Notes: a model not told the origin generated them from the sequence alone. Counted from the stretch's first letter, positions 8,922 to 18,192 are shown. The stretch: 64,000 nucleotides of DNA from Nonlabens sp. Ci31 (GCF_012974865.1 NZ_CP043633.1:248001-312000); one strand, 5' to 3'. Numbers and translations are program-made.

Positions 8922-11414
8922 TTGAAGAATTTCTTACTATTTATTGCATTACTCGCGACTTGCTTTATGTACTCTCAAAATGCCATCATCCAAGGCATCA
9001 TACTGGATGAAAACAACAAACCCATCGCAGATGTTAATGTAAATATTTTAGGAACTACTATAGGAACTGCAAGCGACAAGACCGGTTTTTACAGACTCAT
9101 TGTACCTGCAAATCAGAAGATCAGCATTGTATTTACCTCAATTTCTTTTAAGTCTGCTACTCAAAATTTTGAATTGGATGGCAAGGCCCCGTTTGAATTT
9201 AATCCGGTACTAAATACCGCTATTGAACAAATGGGTACGGTAACTATTAAAAATACCAGAACCAAAGAATTTGCTGGAATTACCAATGTAGATCCCAGGA
9301 TAGTAAGAGCCATTCCCGGTGTACAACCTGGAGTAGAGAATCTATTAAAGTCACTTCCAGGGGTCTCCTCTAACAATGAATTGAGCACACAATATGCCGT
9401 AAGAGGTGGAAATTTTGATGAAAACCTAGTGTACATCAATGAAATCGAAGTATACCGACCGTTTTTAATACGCAGCGGCCAGCAAGAAGGATTGAGCATT
9501 GTAAATGCTGATTTAGTGCGCAATGTAGATTTTAGTGCAGGTGGTTTTCAATCTAAATACGGTGACAAGTTGAGTTCTGTTCTTGACATTGATTACCGCC
9601 GTCCTACTGAATTTGGAGCAGGAATAGACGCTAGCTTTTTAGGTGTGAATGCTTTTGTAGAAGGTACCGCTTTCGCGAAAGCGGCCACCGGAATACTGGG
9701 ATTGCGATATAGAAACAACAGTTTATTTGTGAATTCTAGAGAAACAGATGCCATCACTAGACCCGTTTTTATAGACGCACAAACCTATTTAACTTATCAA
9801 GTGAGCCCAAAATTTGAGCTGAGCTTTTTAGGAAACATTGCCATCAATAGTTACGAATTTGAACCACTTACCTCACAAACTAATTTTGGGACTGTAGATG
9901 ATGCACAAGCCTTGATTATCAATTATGACGGAAGAGAAAACGATCAATACGAGACTTATTTTGGAGCAATGAAAGCCAGTTATGATGTAAATAAACTATT
10001 GAATTTACGTTTTATAACCAGCGTTTATCACACGCAAGAGCAGGAACATTTTGATATTTTAGGACGCTATCGCATCGGGCGACCCAATACAAATATAGGT
10101 GGCGATAATCTAGGAGAAGTAGATTTTACTCGTGCCATAGGTAGTGAATTGGATCACGGGCGTAATGATCTGGACGCGCTTATCGTGAGTCTAGAACACA
10201 AAGGAACATTAGAACTTGATAGTGGTAAAAAAGACAATGACCAGCTGGATTGGGGATTGAAGTTCAATTCTGAAGATATGAGAGATCGATTGCGAGAATA
10301 CACCGTAATTGACAGTGCTGGTTTTAATATCCGACCACCATCGGTTCCAGCAAATGACCAGCCGTATTTTTCTTATGTAGCTCCGCTAGATGCTTTTGAG
10401 TCCGTAAGCGCTGATAATGATGTACAAGTAACCCGACTACAGGCGTTTGCTCAATACAGCAGTCGTGGCTATTTAGGAGATCATGAAGTTTACTGGAATG
10501 CTGGCGTACGCTCTCACACATGGAATGTAAGTGGAAGCGATATTACGAGTACGACACAAACTGTTTTCTCTCCTCGAGGACAAGTAGCCATAAAGCCTTA
10601 CTGGACAGACACCAACATGCTTTTTAGATTCTCTACAGGTTGGTATTATCAACCACCCTTATATAGAGAATTACGTGATCAACAAGGAGTTGTGAACCCT
10701 GATGTAAAAGCGCAGAAATCCGTTCATTTTGTTCTAGGTAACGATTGGAGTTTTGATTGGACTGCAGCAGACGGAGAAAAAAGACCTTTTAAATTGACTA
10801 GTGAAGCTTATTACAAGAACCTCACTGATGTCAACACCTATACCTTAGAAAATGTAAGGATCCGTTACCGAGCAAATAACGATGCAACTGCTTATGCATA
10901 CGGACTTGACGTACGTCTTGCAGGAGAATTTGTGAAAGGAACGGAAAGTTGGATCTCCTTAGGCTATTTAAAAACAGAGGAAAATCTGGATGGTCGTGGT
11001 TTTATAGCCAGACCAACAGATCAACGACTTAAAATAGCTTTCTTATTTCAAGATTATGTACCTAACATCCCTAATCTTAAGGCTTATATTAATATGGTTT
11101 ATAGCTCTGGGCTACCCGGTGGATCCCCTAGCTATGCAGATCCTTATGACTTCCAATTCCGTTTAAAAGACTATTTTAGAGCAGATCTAGGTGTTCAATT
11201 TGTACTTGTAGACGATAAGAAAAAAGCCAAAGAAGGCAGCTGGTTACAAAACTTTGACGAGCTTTCTATAGGTGCTCAAATCTTTAATATTTTTGATTAT
11301 GAAAACAATATTTCTAATCTTTGGGTTAGAGATGTAGCTACTAGTGCACAATATGCCGTTCCTGTAAGACTGACTCCTAGAGTATTTAATTTAAGGCTGA
11401 TTGCTAAGTTGTAG
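8922..11414 (+). CDS. TonB-dependent receptor with carboxypeptidase-like N-terminal domain
   Basis: 830-residue outer-membrane receptor energised by TonB-ExbBD. In order: signal peptide (to about FMYSQ), a CarboxypepD-reg-like domain (IIQGIILDENNKPIADVNV to about residue 90), a plug domain (about 125-230, with VENLLKSLPGV and YAVRGG), then a long beta-barrel ending in LRLIAKL with the typical hydrophobic C-terminus. The start is TTG at 8922, nine bases after the M23 stop, as no ATG lies before the signal peptide. No SusD partner follows, so a glycan uptake locus is not supported. The substrate is unknown. A palindrome copy at 9669 encodes AFAKA in a loop region. Confidence 0.9.
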   Translation: MKNFLLFIALLATCFMYSQNAIIQGIILDENNKPIADVNVNILGTTIGTASDKTGFYRLIVPANQKISIVFTSISFKSATQNFELDGKAPFEFNPVLNTAIEQMGTVTIKNTRTKEFAGITNVDPRIVRAIPGVQPGVENLLKSLPGVSSNNELSTQYAVRGGNFDENLVYINEIEVYRPFLIRSGQQEGLSIVNADLVRNVDFSAGGFQSKYGDKLSSVLDIDYRRPTEFGAGIDASFLGVNAFVEGTAFAKAATGILGLRYRNNSLFVNSRETDAITRPVFIDAQTYLTYQVSPKFELSFLGNIAINSYEFEPLTSQTNFGTVDDAQALIINYDGRENDQYETYFGAMKASYDVNKLLNLRFITSVYHTQEQEHFDILGRYRIGRPNTNIGGDNLGEVDFTRAIGSELDHGRNDLDALIVSLEHKGTLELDSGKKDNDQLDWGLKFNSEDMRDRLREYTVIDSAGFNIRPPSVPANDQPYFSYVAPLDAFESVSADNDVQVTRLQAFAQYSSRGYLGDHEVYWNAGVRSHTWNVSGSDITSTTQTVFSPRGQVAIKPYWTDTNMLFRFSTGWYYQPPLYRELRDQQGVVNPDVKAQKSVHFVLGNDWSFDWTAADGEKRPFKLTSEAYYKNLTDVNTYTLENVRIRYRANNDATAYAYGLDVRLAGEFVKGTESWISLGYLKTEENLDGRGFIARPTDQRLKIAFLFQDYVPNIPNLKAYINMVYSSGLPGGSPSYADPYDFQFRLKDYFRADLGVQFVLVDDKKKAKEGSWLQNFDELSIGAQIFNIFDYENNISNLWVRDVATSAQYAVPVRLTPRVFNLRLIAKL
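9669..9682. repeat. Palindrome GCTTTCGCGAAAGC, copy 2
   Basis: Exact copy inside the TonB receptor gene, extended to an 18-bp perfect palindrome (CCGC...GCGG, 9667-9684). It is read as T-AFAKA-A. Confidence 0.95.
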
Positions 11415-11421
11415 CATGAGT

Positions 11422-11449
11422 GATGAGGGATGAGGGATGAGGGATGAGG
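11422..11449. repeat. Heptanucleotide repeat (GATGAGG)x4
   Basis: Four exact tandem copies of GATGAGG beginning seven bases after the TonB receptor stop codon. Confidence 0.95.
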
Positions 11450-11473
11450 CTAAGATTTTAAAAAAAGAGGAAA

Positions 11474-11910
11474 AAAGTATATATATTTCTGTTCTTATTT
11501 TTGCCTGTTTTTATTTATTTTGGACAATCAAATCCAAAAGTAGAATTAATTCCTTTGGAAGTTTCTAGCGGAGAAGTTTATTTAGTATTCATAGATGATG
11601 CGGAGAAAGCTCAAGAAATCGCCATCAGAGACATAGCAGAAAATAAAATAAAACGACTATTATCAGTTGGGATTGCTCCTGTAATGATGCACTCCGACGA
11701 GGATTTTGAAAAAAATACAGCTTGTCAATTTATGATTTTGGTTGTAGTACGCCAGAGTATAAAATAATAATCGCCTATAATAAAGTCGTTTTTGATCACT
11801 TATTAAAAAAATACGGTGGTGCATGGATTCCAGACAAATTTGGGAAGCGCTTCTTTCTCTTGCACGGACATTTTTTAGCCAAATTTTCTGGAATGACAAA
11901 GCGGAGTTGA
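11474..11910 (+). pseudogene. Decayed small exported-protein gene
   Basis: The frame from about 11474 encodes a hydrophobic signal-like segment (KKVYIFLFLFLPVFIYFGQS) with no ATG before it, then 75 or so residues ending near DFEKNTACQF. The other frame continues naturally from about 11728 (YDFGCSTPEYKIIIAYNKV, LLKKYGGAW), so a single-base frameshift near 11730 appears to split one gene. After about 11820 the frame runs into the first unit of the 256-bp tandem repeat and stops at 11910. Loss of the start codon and a frameshift together argue for a dead gene. The family is not recognised. Confidence 0.6.
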
Positions 11911-12510
11911 AAAATGAGAAAAGAGCAATTATGATCTCGTTAAAAAAGAATTTCCCTTTATTTCAAAGGCGATGTGCTGAGTGAAATCGAAGTGAAAAAC
12001 AGGTTGACGACGATCTCAGCTAAGCCGAGAGAGCGACCAAAAGAGTTTTACGATGCTATATTACCTTAAGACTCCTTAATGGATTACAGACAAAGTTGGG
12101 AAGCGCTTCTTTCTCTTGCACTGGCATTTTTTAGCCAAATTTTCTGGAATGACAAAGCGGTGTTGAAAAATGAGAAAAGAGCAGTTATGATCTCGTTAAA
12201 AAAGAATTTCCCTTTATTTCAAAGGCGATGTGCTGAGTGAAATCCAAGTGAAAAACAGGTTGGCGTCAATCTCAGCTAAGCCGAGAGAGCAACCAAAAGA
12301 GTTTTCCGATGCTATATTACATTAAGATTCCTTGATGGATTCCAGACAAAGTTGGGAAGCGCTTCTTTCACTTGCACGGACATTTTTTAGCCAAATTTTC
12401 TGGAATGACAAAGCGAAGTTGAAAAATGAGAAAAGAGCAATTATGATCTCGTTAAAAAAGAATTTCCCTTTATTTCAAAGGCGATGTGCTGAGTGAAATC
12501 GAAGTGAAAA
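11824..12510. repeat. 256-bp tandem repeat, 2.7 copies
   Basis: Units begin at 11824, 12080 and 12336, exactly 256 bp apart each time, and the third ends at about 12510. Copies differ by scattered substitutions only. Each unit begins with a near-perfect inverted repeat: TTCCAGACAAATTTGG pairs with CCAAATTTTCTGGAA some 40 bases on, with a GAAGCGCTTC palindrome inside, so every unit could form a hairpin. No open frame persists across units (256 is not a multiple of 3). There are no transposase genes or terminal target duplications. The third copy breaks off in the middle of a unit. Confidence 0.9.
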
Positions 12511-12530
12511 TGAATTATAAACTAAAGAGA

Positions 12531-12559
12531 AACCTTTTCCCAATTAAAGGGGAAAGGTT
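12531..12559. repeat. Inverted repeat, possible bidirectional terminator
   Basis: AACCTTTTCCC and GGGGAAAGGTT flank a 7-base AT-rich loop. There is no strong T tract, so termination is uncertain. Confidence 0.5.
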
Positions 12560-12682
12560 GATTAATCATGGATTTTTACTCTACTGTAAACACCCTTTAC
12601 CTATTGGTATTTCCCTTGTATGTTTACGTTATAGAAATCAGTTAAATTGATTTTTAAACAATAAAAAAGACAGGTTTTAGCC

Positions 12683-12714
12683 AACCTCACAGGTTTTAAA
12701 AACCTATGAGGTTT
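12683..12714. repeat. Near-perfect inverted repeat (AACCTCACAGGTTTT type)
   Basis: AACCTCACAGGTTTT pairs with AAAACCTATGAGGTT, one mismatch, forming a long hairpin. It lies about 70 bases past the stop codon of the cysteine desulfurase gene and could act as its terminator or be a REP-like element. A partial extra copy of its arm (CAGGTTTTAGCCAACC) lies just upstream. Confidence 0.65.
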
Positions 12715-12784
12715 AGGAGTATAATATCTATAAACTATACCATACTTGTATTGCCAGTAATTTTTAGATTTGGAATTTGGTCCT

Positions 12785-13942
12785 TTATGATGCCATCCCT
12801 TGCAGGTATTCCTTCAACACCTCTACTACATAGTCCAGTTCTTCTTTTGTATTGTAAATTGAAAAGCTAAAACGCAAACTAGGCTTGTTTAAATCTTCTT
12901 CTGAAAGAACACTAGTCAGTACATGAGAACCTTTTTGAGCGCCGCTTTGGCATGCACTCCCTCTAGAACAAGCAATACCCTTCAAGTCCATGGTGAATAA
13001 AAGCATCGCAGCTTTATCTGCTGGACATGGTAGACATACGTTTAATAGCGTGTAAGTACTGTTATCCTGATCACTGCAATTCCCGTTGAATTTGACTCCT
13101 GGCACATGAACTTCTAGTTGGTCTTTGAAATAATTTTTAAGATCTAGAACATAGGCACGATCTTCTTCTAGATGATCATAAGCCATTTTCAAAGCGAGAT
13201 CCATACCGACAATGTTGTGAACACTTTCTGTTCCTGCTCTAATCCCTCTTTCTTGTGAACCACCTAAAATAATAGGCTTTAGACCGGTTCCTTTTCTTAT
13301 AAAGGCAAATCCTACTCCTTTAGGTCCGTGGAATTTATGAGCAGATACGGCTGTGAAATCTACTGGCAACTTAGCCAGGTCCATTTCATAATGCCCCACC
13401 GATTGCACGCAATCGCTATGAAACAAGGCCTTGTACTTTTTACACAAAGCTCCTACTCGATCGATGTCTAATTTATTCCCAATCTCATTATTGATGTGCA
13501 TCAAGGAAACAAGTGTTTTCTTATCGCTAGAAGAAAGTAAGCGTTCTAAATCTATATAATTGGGCGTACCACACTCTTTTAATTTAACATGAGCGACTTC
13601 AGTTCCGTATGTATCTGCACAGTAATCTACAATGTAAATGACCGCATGATGTTCTATAGAAGTGGTAATAATGCGTTCTACACCTAGGTCACGTACACTA
13701 CTGTGAATAGCAAGGTTGTCTGCCTCAGTACCACCAGAAGTGAAAATAATTTCGGCCGCAGTGACATGGAGTTGAGCGGCTATGTTTTTACGAGCAGTTT
13801 CGACAAGGGACTTTGCGCTTCGTCCATACGTATGCGTAGAACTTGGGTTACCGTGGACTTCACTCATCACTTCAGTCATTCTTGCAATAACTTCTGGTCT
13901 CATTTGCGTGGTCGCTGCGCTATCTAGATAAACATGTTTCAT
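12785..13942 (-). CDS. Cysteine desulfurase (NifS/IscS family)
   Basis: PLP enzyme that removes sulfur from L-cysteine as a persulfide for iron-sulfur clusters and thiolation. The 385 residues are typical for the family. K203 in SAHKFHGPKG binds PLP; H99 (SIEHHAV) and a D-x-V-Q motif (HSDCVQS) bind the cofactor; the persulfide Cys is most likely C331 in the loop CSRGSACQSG, which also has C325. The short loop suggests an IscS/NifS-type enzyme rather than SufS. No scaffold gene is adjacent. It is divergent from the calcium-repeat lipoprotein, both with TACTTTTG six bases from the ATG. Confidence 0.92.
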   Translation of the reverse strand: MKHVYLDSAATTQMRPEVIARMTEVMSEVHGNPSSTHTYGRSAKSLVETARKNIAAQLHVTAAEIIFTSGGTEADNLAIHSSVRDLGVERIITTSIEHHAVIYIVDYCADTYGTEVAHVKLKECGTPNYIDLERLLSSSDKKTLVSLMHINNEIGNKLDIDRVGALCKKYKALFHSDCVQSVGHYEMDLAKLPVDFTAVSAHKFHGPKGVGFAFIRKGTGLKPIILGGSQERGIRAGTESVHNIVGMDLALKMAYDHLEEDRAYVLDLKNYFKDQLEVHVPGVKFNGNCSDQDNSTYTLLNVCLPCPADKAAMLLFTMDLKGIACSRGSACQSGAQKGSHVLTSVLSEEDLNKPSLRFSFSIYNTKEELDYVVEVLKEYLQGMAS

Positions 13943-13947
13943 AACTA

Positions 13948-13955
13948 CAAAAGTA
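13948..13955 (-). promoter_or_regulatory. Predicted -7 element of cysteine desulfurase gene
   Basis: TACTTTTG on the minus strand matches the Bacteroidota -7 consensus TAnnTTTG and lies six bases before the ATG. No good -33 TTG at the usual spacing was seen. Confidence 0.4.
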
Positions 13956-14002
13956 AATTATTTACAATAAAAATGATGCTTTAGCGCTTTAATATGATTG
14001 AC

Positions 14003-14010
14003 TACTTTTG
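14003..14010 (+). promoter_or_regulatory. Predicted -7 element of calcium-repeat lipoprotein gene
   Basis: TACTTTTG six bases before the ATG at 14016; a mirror image of the element for the divergent cysteine desulfurase gene. There is no clear -33 element. Confidence 0.4.
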
Positions 14011-14015
14011 TAACT

Positions 14016-14999
14016 ATGAAAAAACTGCTGTACCTTATTTTCCCTATAGTTTTAATAGGCTGTGATGATGGAGATATCATTACTAATGACTTTGATTTTG
14101 AAGATTCTAGTGTAGAAGCCTGTGACCCTACCCTTGTAACGGGTAGTGTGAATAATTACGTTTTTTATAAAAACGAAAATACCAACTTTGAGAGTCTCGT
14201 ATTGCAGTTCCGAACTGCTAATGATATTTTAAACGTGGATGGAACTTATGGACCTTATACCATTACTTCTAGTAATTCCAACACTTTTGAATACCGCAAA
14301 TTCAACGCAGCTCCAGGAAACGACTATTATTGCAACAGTATACCACCTAGTTCTCCAATGGTTACAGAAGTATATACTGCGATGGCTGGAAATGTAATCG
14401 TAGAGACAGGAACTCGTAGTGATGATGATAACGATGGTATTCCAGCCGCCGCCGAAGGAGCCGTATTTATAGCTGGTGTAATTGACCCAATGTCCAGTCA
14501 AGATAGCGACGGTGATGGAATTCCAGACTACCTAGATAGTGATGATGACGGGGATAATGTTCCAACAGATCAAGAAGGTGTTGTTTTAGCTACCAATGGA
14601 AGTGTAAATGTTGCAGCAAGTAGGGACACTGACGGTGACGGGACGCCAGATTACTTAGATACTGATGATGACGGAGATGGGGTTCTTAGCAGAAATGAAT
14701 CTATCGATAGCGACATTGACCCTACAAATGATATTGCTCTTGGCTCTACTATACCTAATTACAGAGACGCAGCTATAGATGAAGAGGCTAATCCAATTAT
14801 AGAAGAATACATAGAACATACCATACAACGTATAACTCAGGTGCGAATAAGCATTTCTAATTTAAGTTTACAAAACGATAGAGAAGAAATTGTTTTTGAA
14901 ACCTACCCTTTTGGAGATTTTCTAAAAGAAGCAGTTCAGTTGAGTTGCACACCCACATTCCCAGCACCTACAAGTTCTGGCGGATGTATATTTCAGTAG
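14016..14999 (+). CDS. Lipoprotein with thrombospondin type 3-like calcium repeats
   Basis: 327-residue predicted surface lipoprotein; the lipobox ends at Cys16 (PIVLIGC). The N-terminal half is beta-rich. The middle has acidic calcium-binding repeats of the TSP3 type: DDDNDGIPAAAEG, DSDGDGIPDYLDSDDDGD and DTDGDGTPDYLDTDDDGDG. The C-terminal part has no recognised domain. The ATG at 14016 is chosen because it directly precedes the signal peptide; six upstream codons would overlap the promoter element. It converges with the Smr gene, their 3' ends overlapping by 32 bp. The function is unknown. Confidence 0.8.
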   Translation: MKKLLYLIFPIVLIGCDDGDIITNDFDFEDSSVEACDPTLVTGSVNNYVFYKNENTNFESLVLQFRTANDILNVDGTYGPYTITSSNSNTFEYRKFNAAPGNDYYCNSIPPSSPMVTEVYTAMAGNVIVETGTRSDDDNDGIPAAAEGAVFIAGVIDPMSSQDSDGDGIPDYLDSDDDGDNVPTDQEGVVLATNGSVNVAASRDTDGDGTPDYLDTDDDGDGVLSRNESIDSDIDPTNDIALGSTIPNYRDAAIDEEANPIIEEYIEHTIQRITQVRISISNLSLQNDREEIVFETYPFGDFLKEAVQLSCTPTFPAPTSSGGCIFQ

Positions 15000-15498
15000 C
15001 ACCGCGGCCGTATTTCTGATAATCGGCATCATAAAACTTAATCTGCCCATAGCGCTGAAAGAGGAAGTTGAGCTCTTCTTTGAGCACGCCTTGACCTACT
15101 CCGTGTATAAAAACCAGTTTTGGAATGCGGTTTTGGATGGCCCATTCTATTTTATGCCTTGCCGTATCTATTTGAATATTGAGTTTGTCATAAGCGTCCA
15201 TTCCTCGTTCTGATTTTACGAGTTGATGTATATGTAAATCGATTTCTACCGCCGGAATAAAAGCAGCTTTCTTTCTAGATACGAGTCTTGTTTTTGATTT
15301 TTTGGGCGCTGGCTCTTCCTTGCGCACGACATGGGACACTTGGAAAGACCGGTCTAAAATCAACTCCCTTTGATGGTAAGTTATTTCTATGCCGTCATCT
15401 GTTAAAATGGTTATTTGTTCCGCTTTCGCGAAAGCGACCACCCCACCAAACTCATCGTCCAGCACCAACACACGATCACCTATTTTATATGAATACAT
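14968..15498 (-). CDS. Smr-domain protein
   Basis: 176 residues. An N-terminal SH3-like barrel (KIGDRVLVLDDEFGG to about residue 55) is followed by a basic linker and a C-terminal Smr domain (VEIDLHIHQLV, LVFIHGVGQGVLKEEL, ending in GRGATEIYI). Free-standing Smr domains are nucleases or nucleic-acid binders; this short form resembles the Bacteroidota DUF2027/Smr proteins, not the full-length MutS2. The palindrome copy at 15422 is translated as AFAKA at the end of the N-terminal barrel (GGVVAFAKAEQ). It lies three bases downstream of the small membrane protein gene on the same strand. Confidence 0.82.
   Translation of the reverse strand: MYSYKIGDRVLVLDDEFGGVVAFAKAEQITILTDDGIEITYHQRELILDRSFQVSHVVRKEEPAPKKSKTRLVSRKKAAFIPAVEIDLHIHQLVKSERGMDAYDKLNIQIDTARHKIEWAIQNRIPKLVFIHGVGQGVLKEELNFLFQRYGQIKFYDADYQKYGRGATEIYIRQNL
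15422..15435. repeat. Palindrome GCTTTCGCGAAAGC, copy 3
   Basis: Exact copy inside the Smr-domain gene, read as AFAKA. The left flank is TTCC on the plus strand. Confidence 0.95.
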
Positions 15499-15501
15499 CT
15501 G

Positions 15502-15708
15502 TTATTCTTCTTCGTCGTTCAAATGATCATCCCGATGCTCCACCCAATGATTGCTAGCCCGGTAAGCCCCAAACATGAGAAAAAGGAGTCCCACAATCTT
15601 GAAATAGACGTTTACAGACTCCACAATGACAGAATACAGTAAAAATATAGCACCCAAGAGGATCATAAATCCGTTTATAAGTTGCGTTTTATTGTTCTTA
15701 ATCGGCAT
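15502..15708 (-). CDS. Small two-helix membrane protein
   Basis: 68 residues with two predicted membrane segments (about 12-28 and 33-48) and a charged C-terminal tail (HRDDHLNDEEE). It lies immediately upstream of the Smr gene, three bases apart, so cotranscribed. The family is not recognised. Confidence 0.7.
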   Translation of the reverse strand: MPIKNNKTQLINGFMILLGAIFLLYSVIVESVNVYFKIVGLLFLMFGAYRASNHWVEHRDDHLNDEEE

Positions 15709-15812
15709 TTTTTTTATTTGATCTAATTAATACTGCAAATCTATAAACTTATCCAAAAGTATTAAGGTTTAGCACCTTAAAGTTATATTTTTGTAGTGTT
15801 AAAATTCTTATT

Positions 15813-17834
15813 ATGAAGAAAATTTTCTTGTTACTTTTAATTGTGTTTTCCTTTCAAATGACTGATGCTCAACTTTGGATAGTTGGAGACAATTTTGTCT
15901 ATTCCAAAGGAACTGATATATTTGTAAAGGATAAAATCAACCTTGATACCGATTCTAAATTTTATTTAAGAGAAGAGGCGCAACTGATTCAAGATAATAA
16001 TGTAGGCAATGAAGGAGATGGAATTATTTCTGTTTTTCAAGAAGGAACGTCTAATGCATTTACTTATAATTATTGGTCTGCACCAGTAAGTAATCAATTA
16101 ACCGGTAGCGACGGTAATGTAGGATTTAGAAACACACAAATTAAATATCCTACTGTCGATACCTCAGATCCAAGTATTCTGAATACCGATTTAACAATTA
16201 CAGCAGGAAATTCTCAAATACTCGCTTACGGAGTAAGTAACGGTATGTCTGATGATGGTAATTTAGGTGGTACTCCACTGCGAGTTGCTGGAAGATGGTT
16301 ATGGACCTATGATAGCGGTGGAAGCCCAGTTACTGGTTATGCAGGATGGAGTATTTTTAATGGTACTCAAACTACCCGTACTGGTTATGGTTTTACTATG
16401 AAAGGCGTAAATGACATGGGATCCTTTAACAATGGCGCTTTTAATGGAAATACGGGTCAACGTTATGATTTTAGAGGCCGCCCTAATAACGGTACCATCT
16501 TAGTAGGTGTTGGTAATAATAACGGTACTCTTGCTGGAAATCCGTATCCAAGTGCTTTAGATATAAAGAAATTTTTACAAGAAAATGCTCAAGATTCAGG
16601 ACCTAACACGGTAAAAATAGATCCTTGGGTAGAGTTCTGGGAATCTCAAGTAGAAACATCTCACTCCTTAACAAGTTATTTAGGAGGTTATGCAAGATAT
16701 GTACCTATGGGATTTACAGCCGGTGGATCTGATGGTTATGACAATGATGGGGTTTATTTAGAAGCTATTTTTAGAAGAACTGATAATGATGGTAACATCA
16801 TGACCAGTACTTCCACTGCAAGTGTAGGACCACCTAATCCACCAGGAAATCAAAATTCCTATGGTATTGGTATTGACGGTAAAAGAAGGTATGCAGCTAT
16901 AGGTCAAGGATTTTTTATATCTAGGACCAATACAGATGTGCTATTAACAGCAACCTCTTTTGAACAAGTCGCTACACCAAACTTGACTACTGGTAATACA
17001 GTACCTAGTGGCCCTGGAGATCAAGCGGAGTTCAATAATTCTATGAGAGCATTTCAAAGAGAGGACGCTGCTACTTCTATTTTTAAATCTGCTCCGGGAA
17101 ATGCTAGTTCTAATCCGCAGGACGCATTAATTGCTCGACAAATACCTAAGATGATTTTAAATGTAGTCCCTAATGGACTATACGCAAGACCTTTAACTTT
17201 TGCTTTTGACAACAGCACATCACAAGCCTACGACTTTGCTTGGGAAGGACCTGTCTCTGGAAGACTGAATACAGATGCTTATATCAAAATAGGTACGACT
17301 GGTGAATACGCTCTTTCTTCACAAGCATTTGATGAAGACATGACCTTACCTATAGGTGTGCAGGTAGCTAACAGCTTTACCGCTCCTATTGATGTAGAAT
17401 TTGAACTTGCTTTTATGATCAATTTTGATCCTACCAATGTGTACCTACACGATACTCAAACTGGTGTATATCACGATATCAAATCTGGAAATAAAACTTT
17501 ACTCATCGCACCAGGCCACTACACAGACCGTTTTGAAATAACGTTCAAAAACACTTCTGGTACATTAAGCAATGAAAGCTTAGATACTACTAATTTTGAT
17601 GTATTCCAAAACAATAGAAACAAAGAGTTAATGGTATTAAATCCTGCTCTTGAAGAGGTGGCAAATATTTCTTTATACGATCTTGCTGGAAGACAAATAT
17701 TCTCTAACAAGCCGTCATCTACTCAAGCTAGTTACAGTTTTGATACGGCCACTTTATCAAGTGCTATTTACATTGCTAAAGTAACAACAACTAACAATAA
17801 AGAAACTGCTGTCAAAGTAAGTGTTTCTAACTAG
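15813..17834 (+). CDS. Secreted protein with T9SS type A sorting domain
   Basis: 673-residue exported protein. The signal peptide ends near TDAQ/LW. The body is rich in Gly, Asn and aromatic residues with no recognised enzymatic motif. The C-terminal 80 or so residues look like a type A sorting domain: a FDVFQNNRNKELMVLNP opening, VANISLYDLAGRQIFS, and a SSAIYIAKVTTTNNKETAVKV ending, so it is probably exported by the type IX system and anchored at the surface or released. TATTTTTG at 15786-15793 may be its -7 element. The next gene starts five bases after its stop. Confidence 0.8.
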   Translation: MKKIFLLLLIVFSFQMTDAQLWIVGDNFVYSKGTDIFVKDKINLDTDSKFYLREEAQLIQDNNVGNEGDGIISVFQEGTSNAFTYNYWSAPVSNQLTGSDGNVGFRNTQIKYPTVDTSDPSILNTDLTITAGNSQILAYGVSNGMSDDGNLGGTPLRVAGRWLWTYDSGGSPVTGYAGWSIFNGTQTTRTGYGFTMKGVNDMGSFNNGAFNGNTGQRYDFRGRPNNGTILVGVGNNNGTLAGNPYPSALDIKKFLQENAQDSGPNTVKIDPWVEFWESQVETSHSLTSYLGGYARYVPMGFTAGGSDGYDNDGVYLEAIFRRTDNDGNIMTSTSTASVGPPNPPGNQNSYGIGIDGKRRYAAIGQGFFISRTNTDVLLTATSFEQVATPNLTTGNTVPSGPGDQAEFNNSMRAFQREDAATSIFKSAPGNASSNPQDALIARQIPKMILNVVPNGLYARPLTFAFDNSTSQAYDFAWEGPVSGRLNTDAYIKIGTTGEYALSSQAFDEDMTLPIGVQVANSFTAPIDVEFELAFMINFDPTNVYLHDTQTGVYHDIKSGNKTLLIAPGHYTDRFEITFKNTSGTLSNESLDTTNFDVFQNNRNKELMVLNPALEEVANISLYDLAGRQIFSNKPSSTQASYSFDTATLSSAIYIAKVTTTNNKETAVKVSVSN

Positions 17835-17838
17835 TACA

Positions 17839-18132
17839 ATGACATTGCTCATTACTGATGGCTGGATGCTACCTTGTATGAGTAAACAATTAACGGGGAT
17901 GGACTGTCCTGGATGTGGAATCCAGCGGTCCATTTCTTTTTTATTACAAGGTCATTTAACAGACTCTTTCCTTATGTATCCTGGATTATTTCCCGGTATA
18001 TTTTTATTCTTTTTTCTTATTTTTGATTGGTTTACAGAGGTAAAATATAGTGAGCAAATTAAACTGTGGGCAACCCTGATCACCATAGGAACAATTATTA
18101 CCAGTTTTTTAGTAAAAATGGCTATTCATTGA
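17839..18132 (+). CDS. DUF2752 membrane protein
   Basis: 97-residue membrane protein. It shows the DUF2752 signature MDCPGCGIQRS, with the C-x2-C pair and following Gln-Arg, between predicted membrane helices; the C-terminal half is strongly hydrophobic. The ATG at 17839 is preferred over the in-frame GTG at 17821, which would overlap the previous gene. It precedes the CCC-motif gene on the same strand by 60 bases. The function of DUF2752 is not known. A second DUF2752 gene lies in inverted orientation at 19052-19441. Confidence 0.82.
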   Translation: MTLLITDGWMLPCMSKQLTGMDCPGCGIQRSISFLLQGHLTDSFLMYPGLFPGIFLFFFLIFDWFTEVKYSEQIKLWATLITIGTIITSFLVKMAIH

Positions 18133-18192
18133 AAAATATTGTAACATTGTATGCCTTTTGTCATCTAACCCAATAATTAAAAACAACCCACC

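Noticed and set aside
8922..11414. SusCD-type polysaccharide utilisation locus
   Set aside because: No SusD homolog, glycoside hydrolase or regulator follows the TonB receptor.
11824..12510. Insertion sequence
   Set aside because: No transposase frame in any unit and no target-site duplication; the tandem 256-bp period is unlike an IS.
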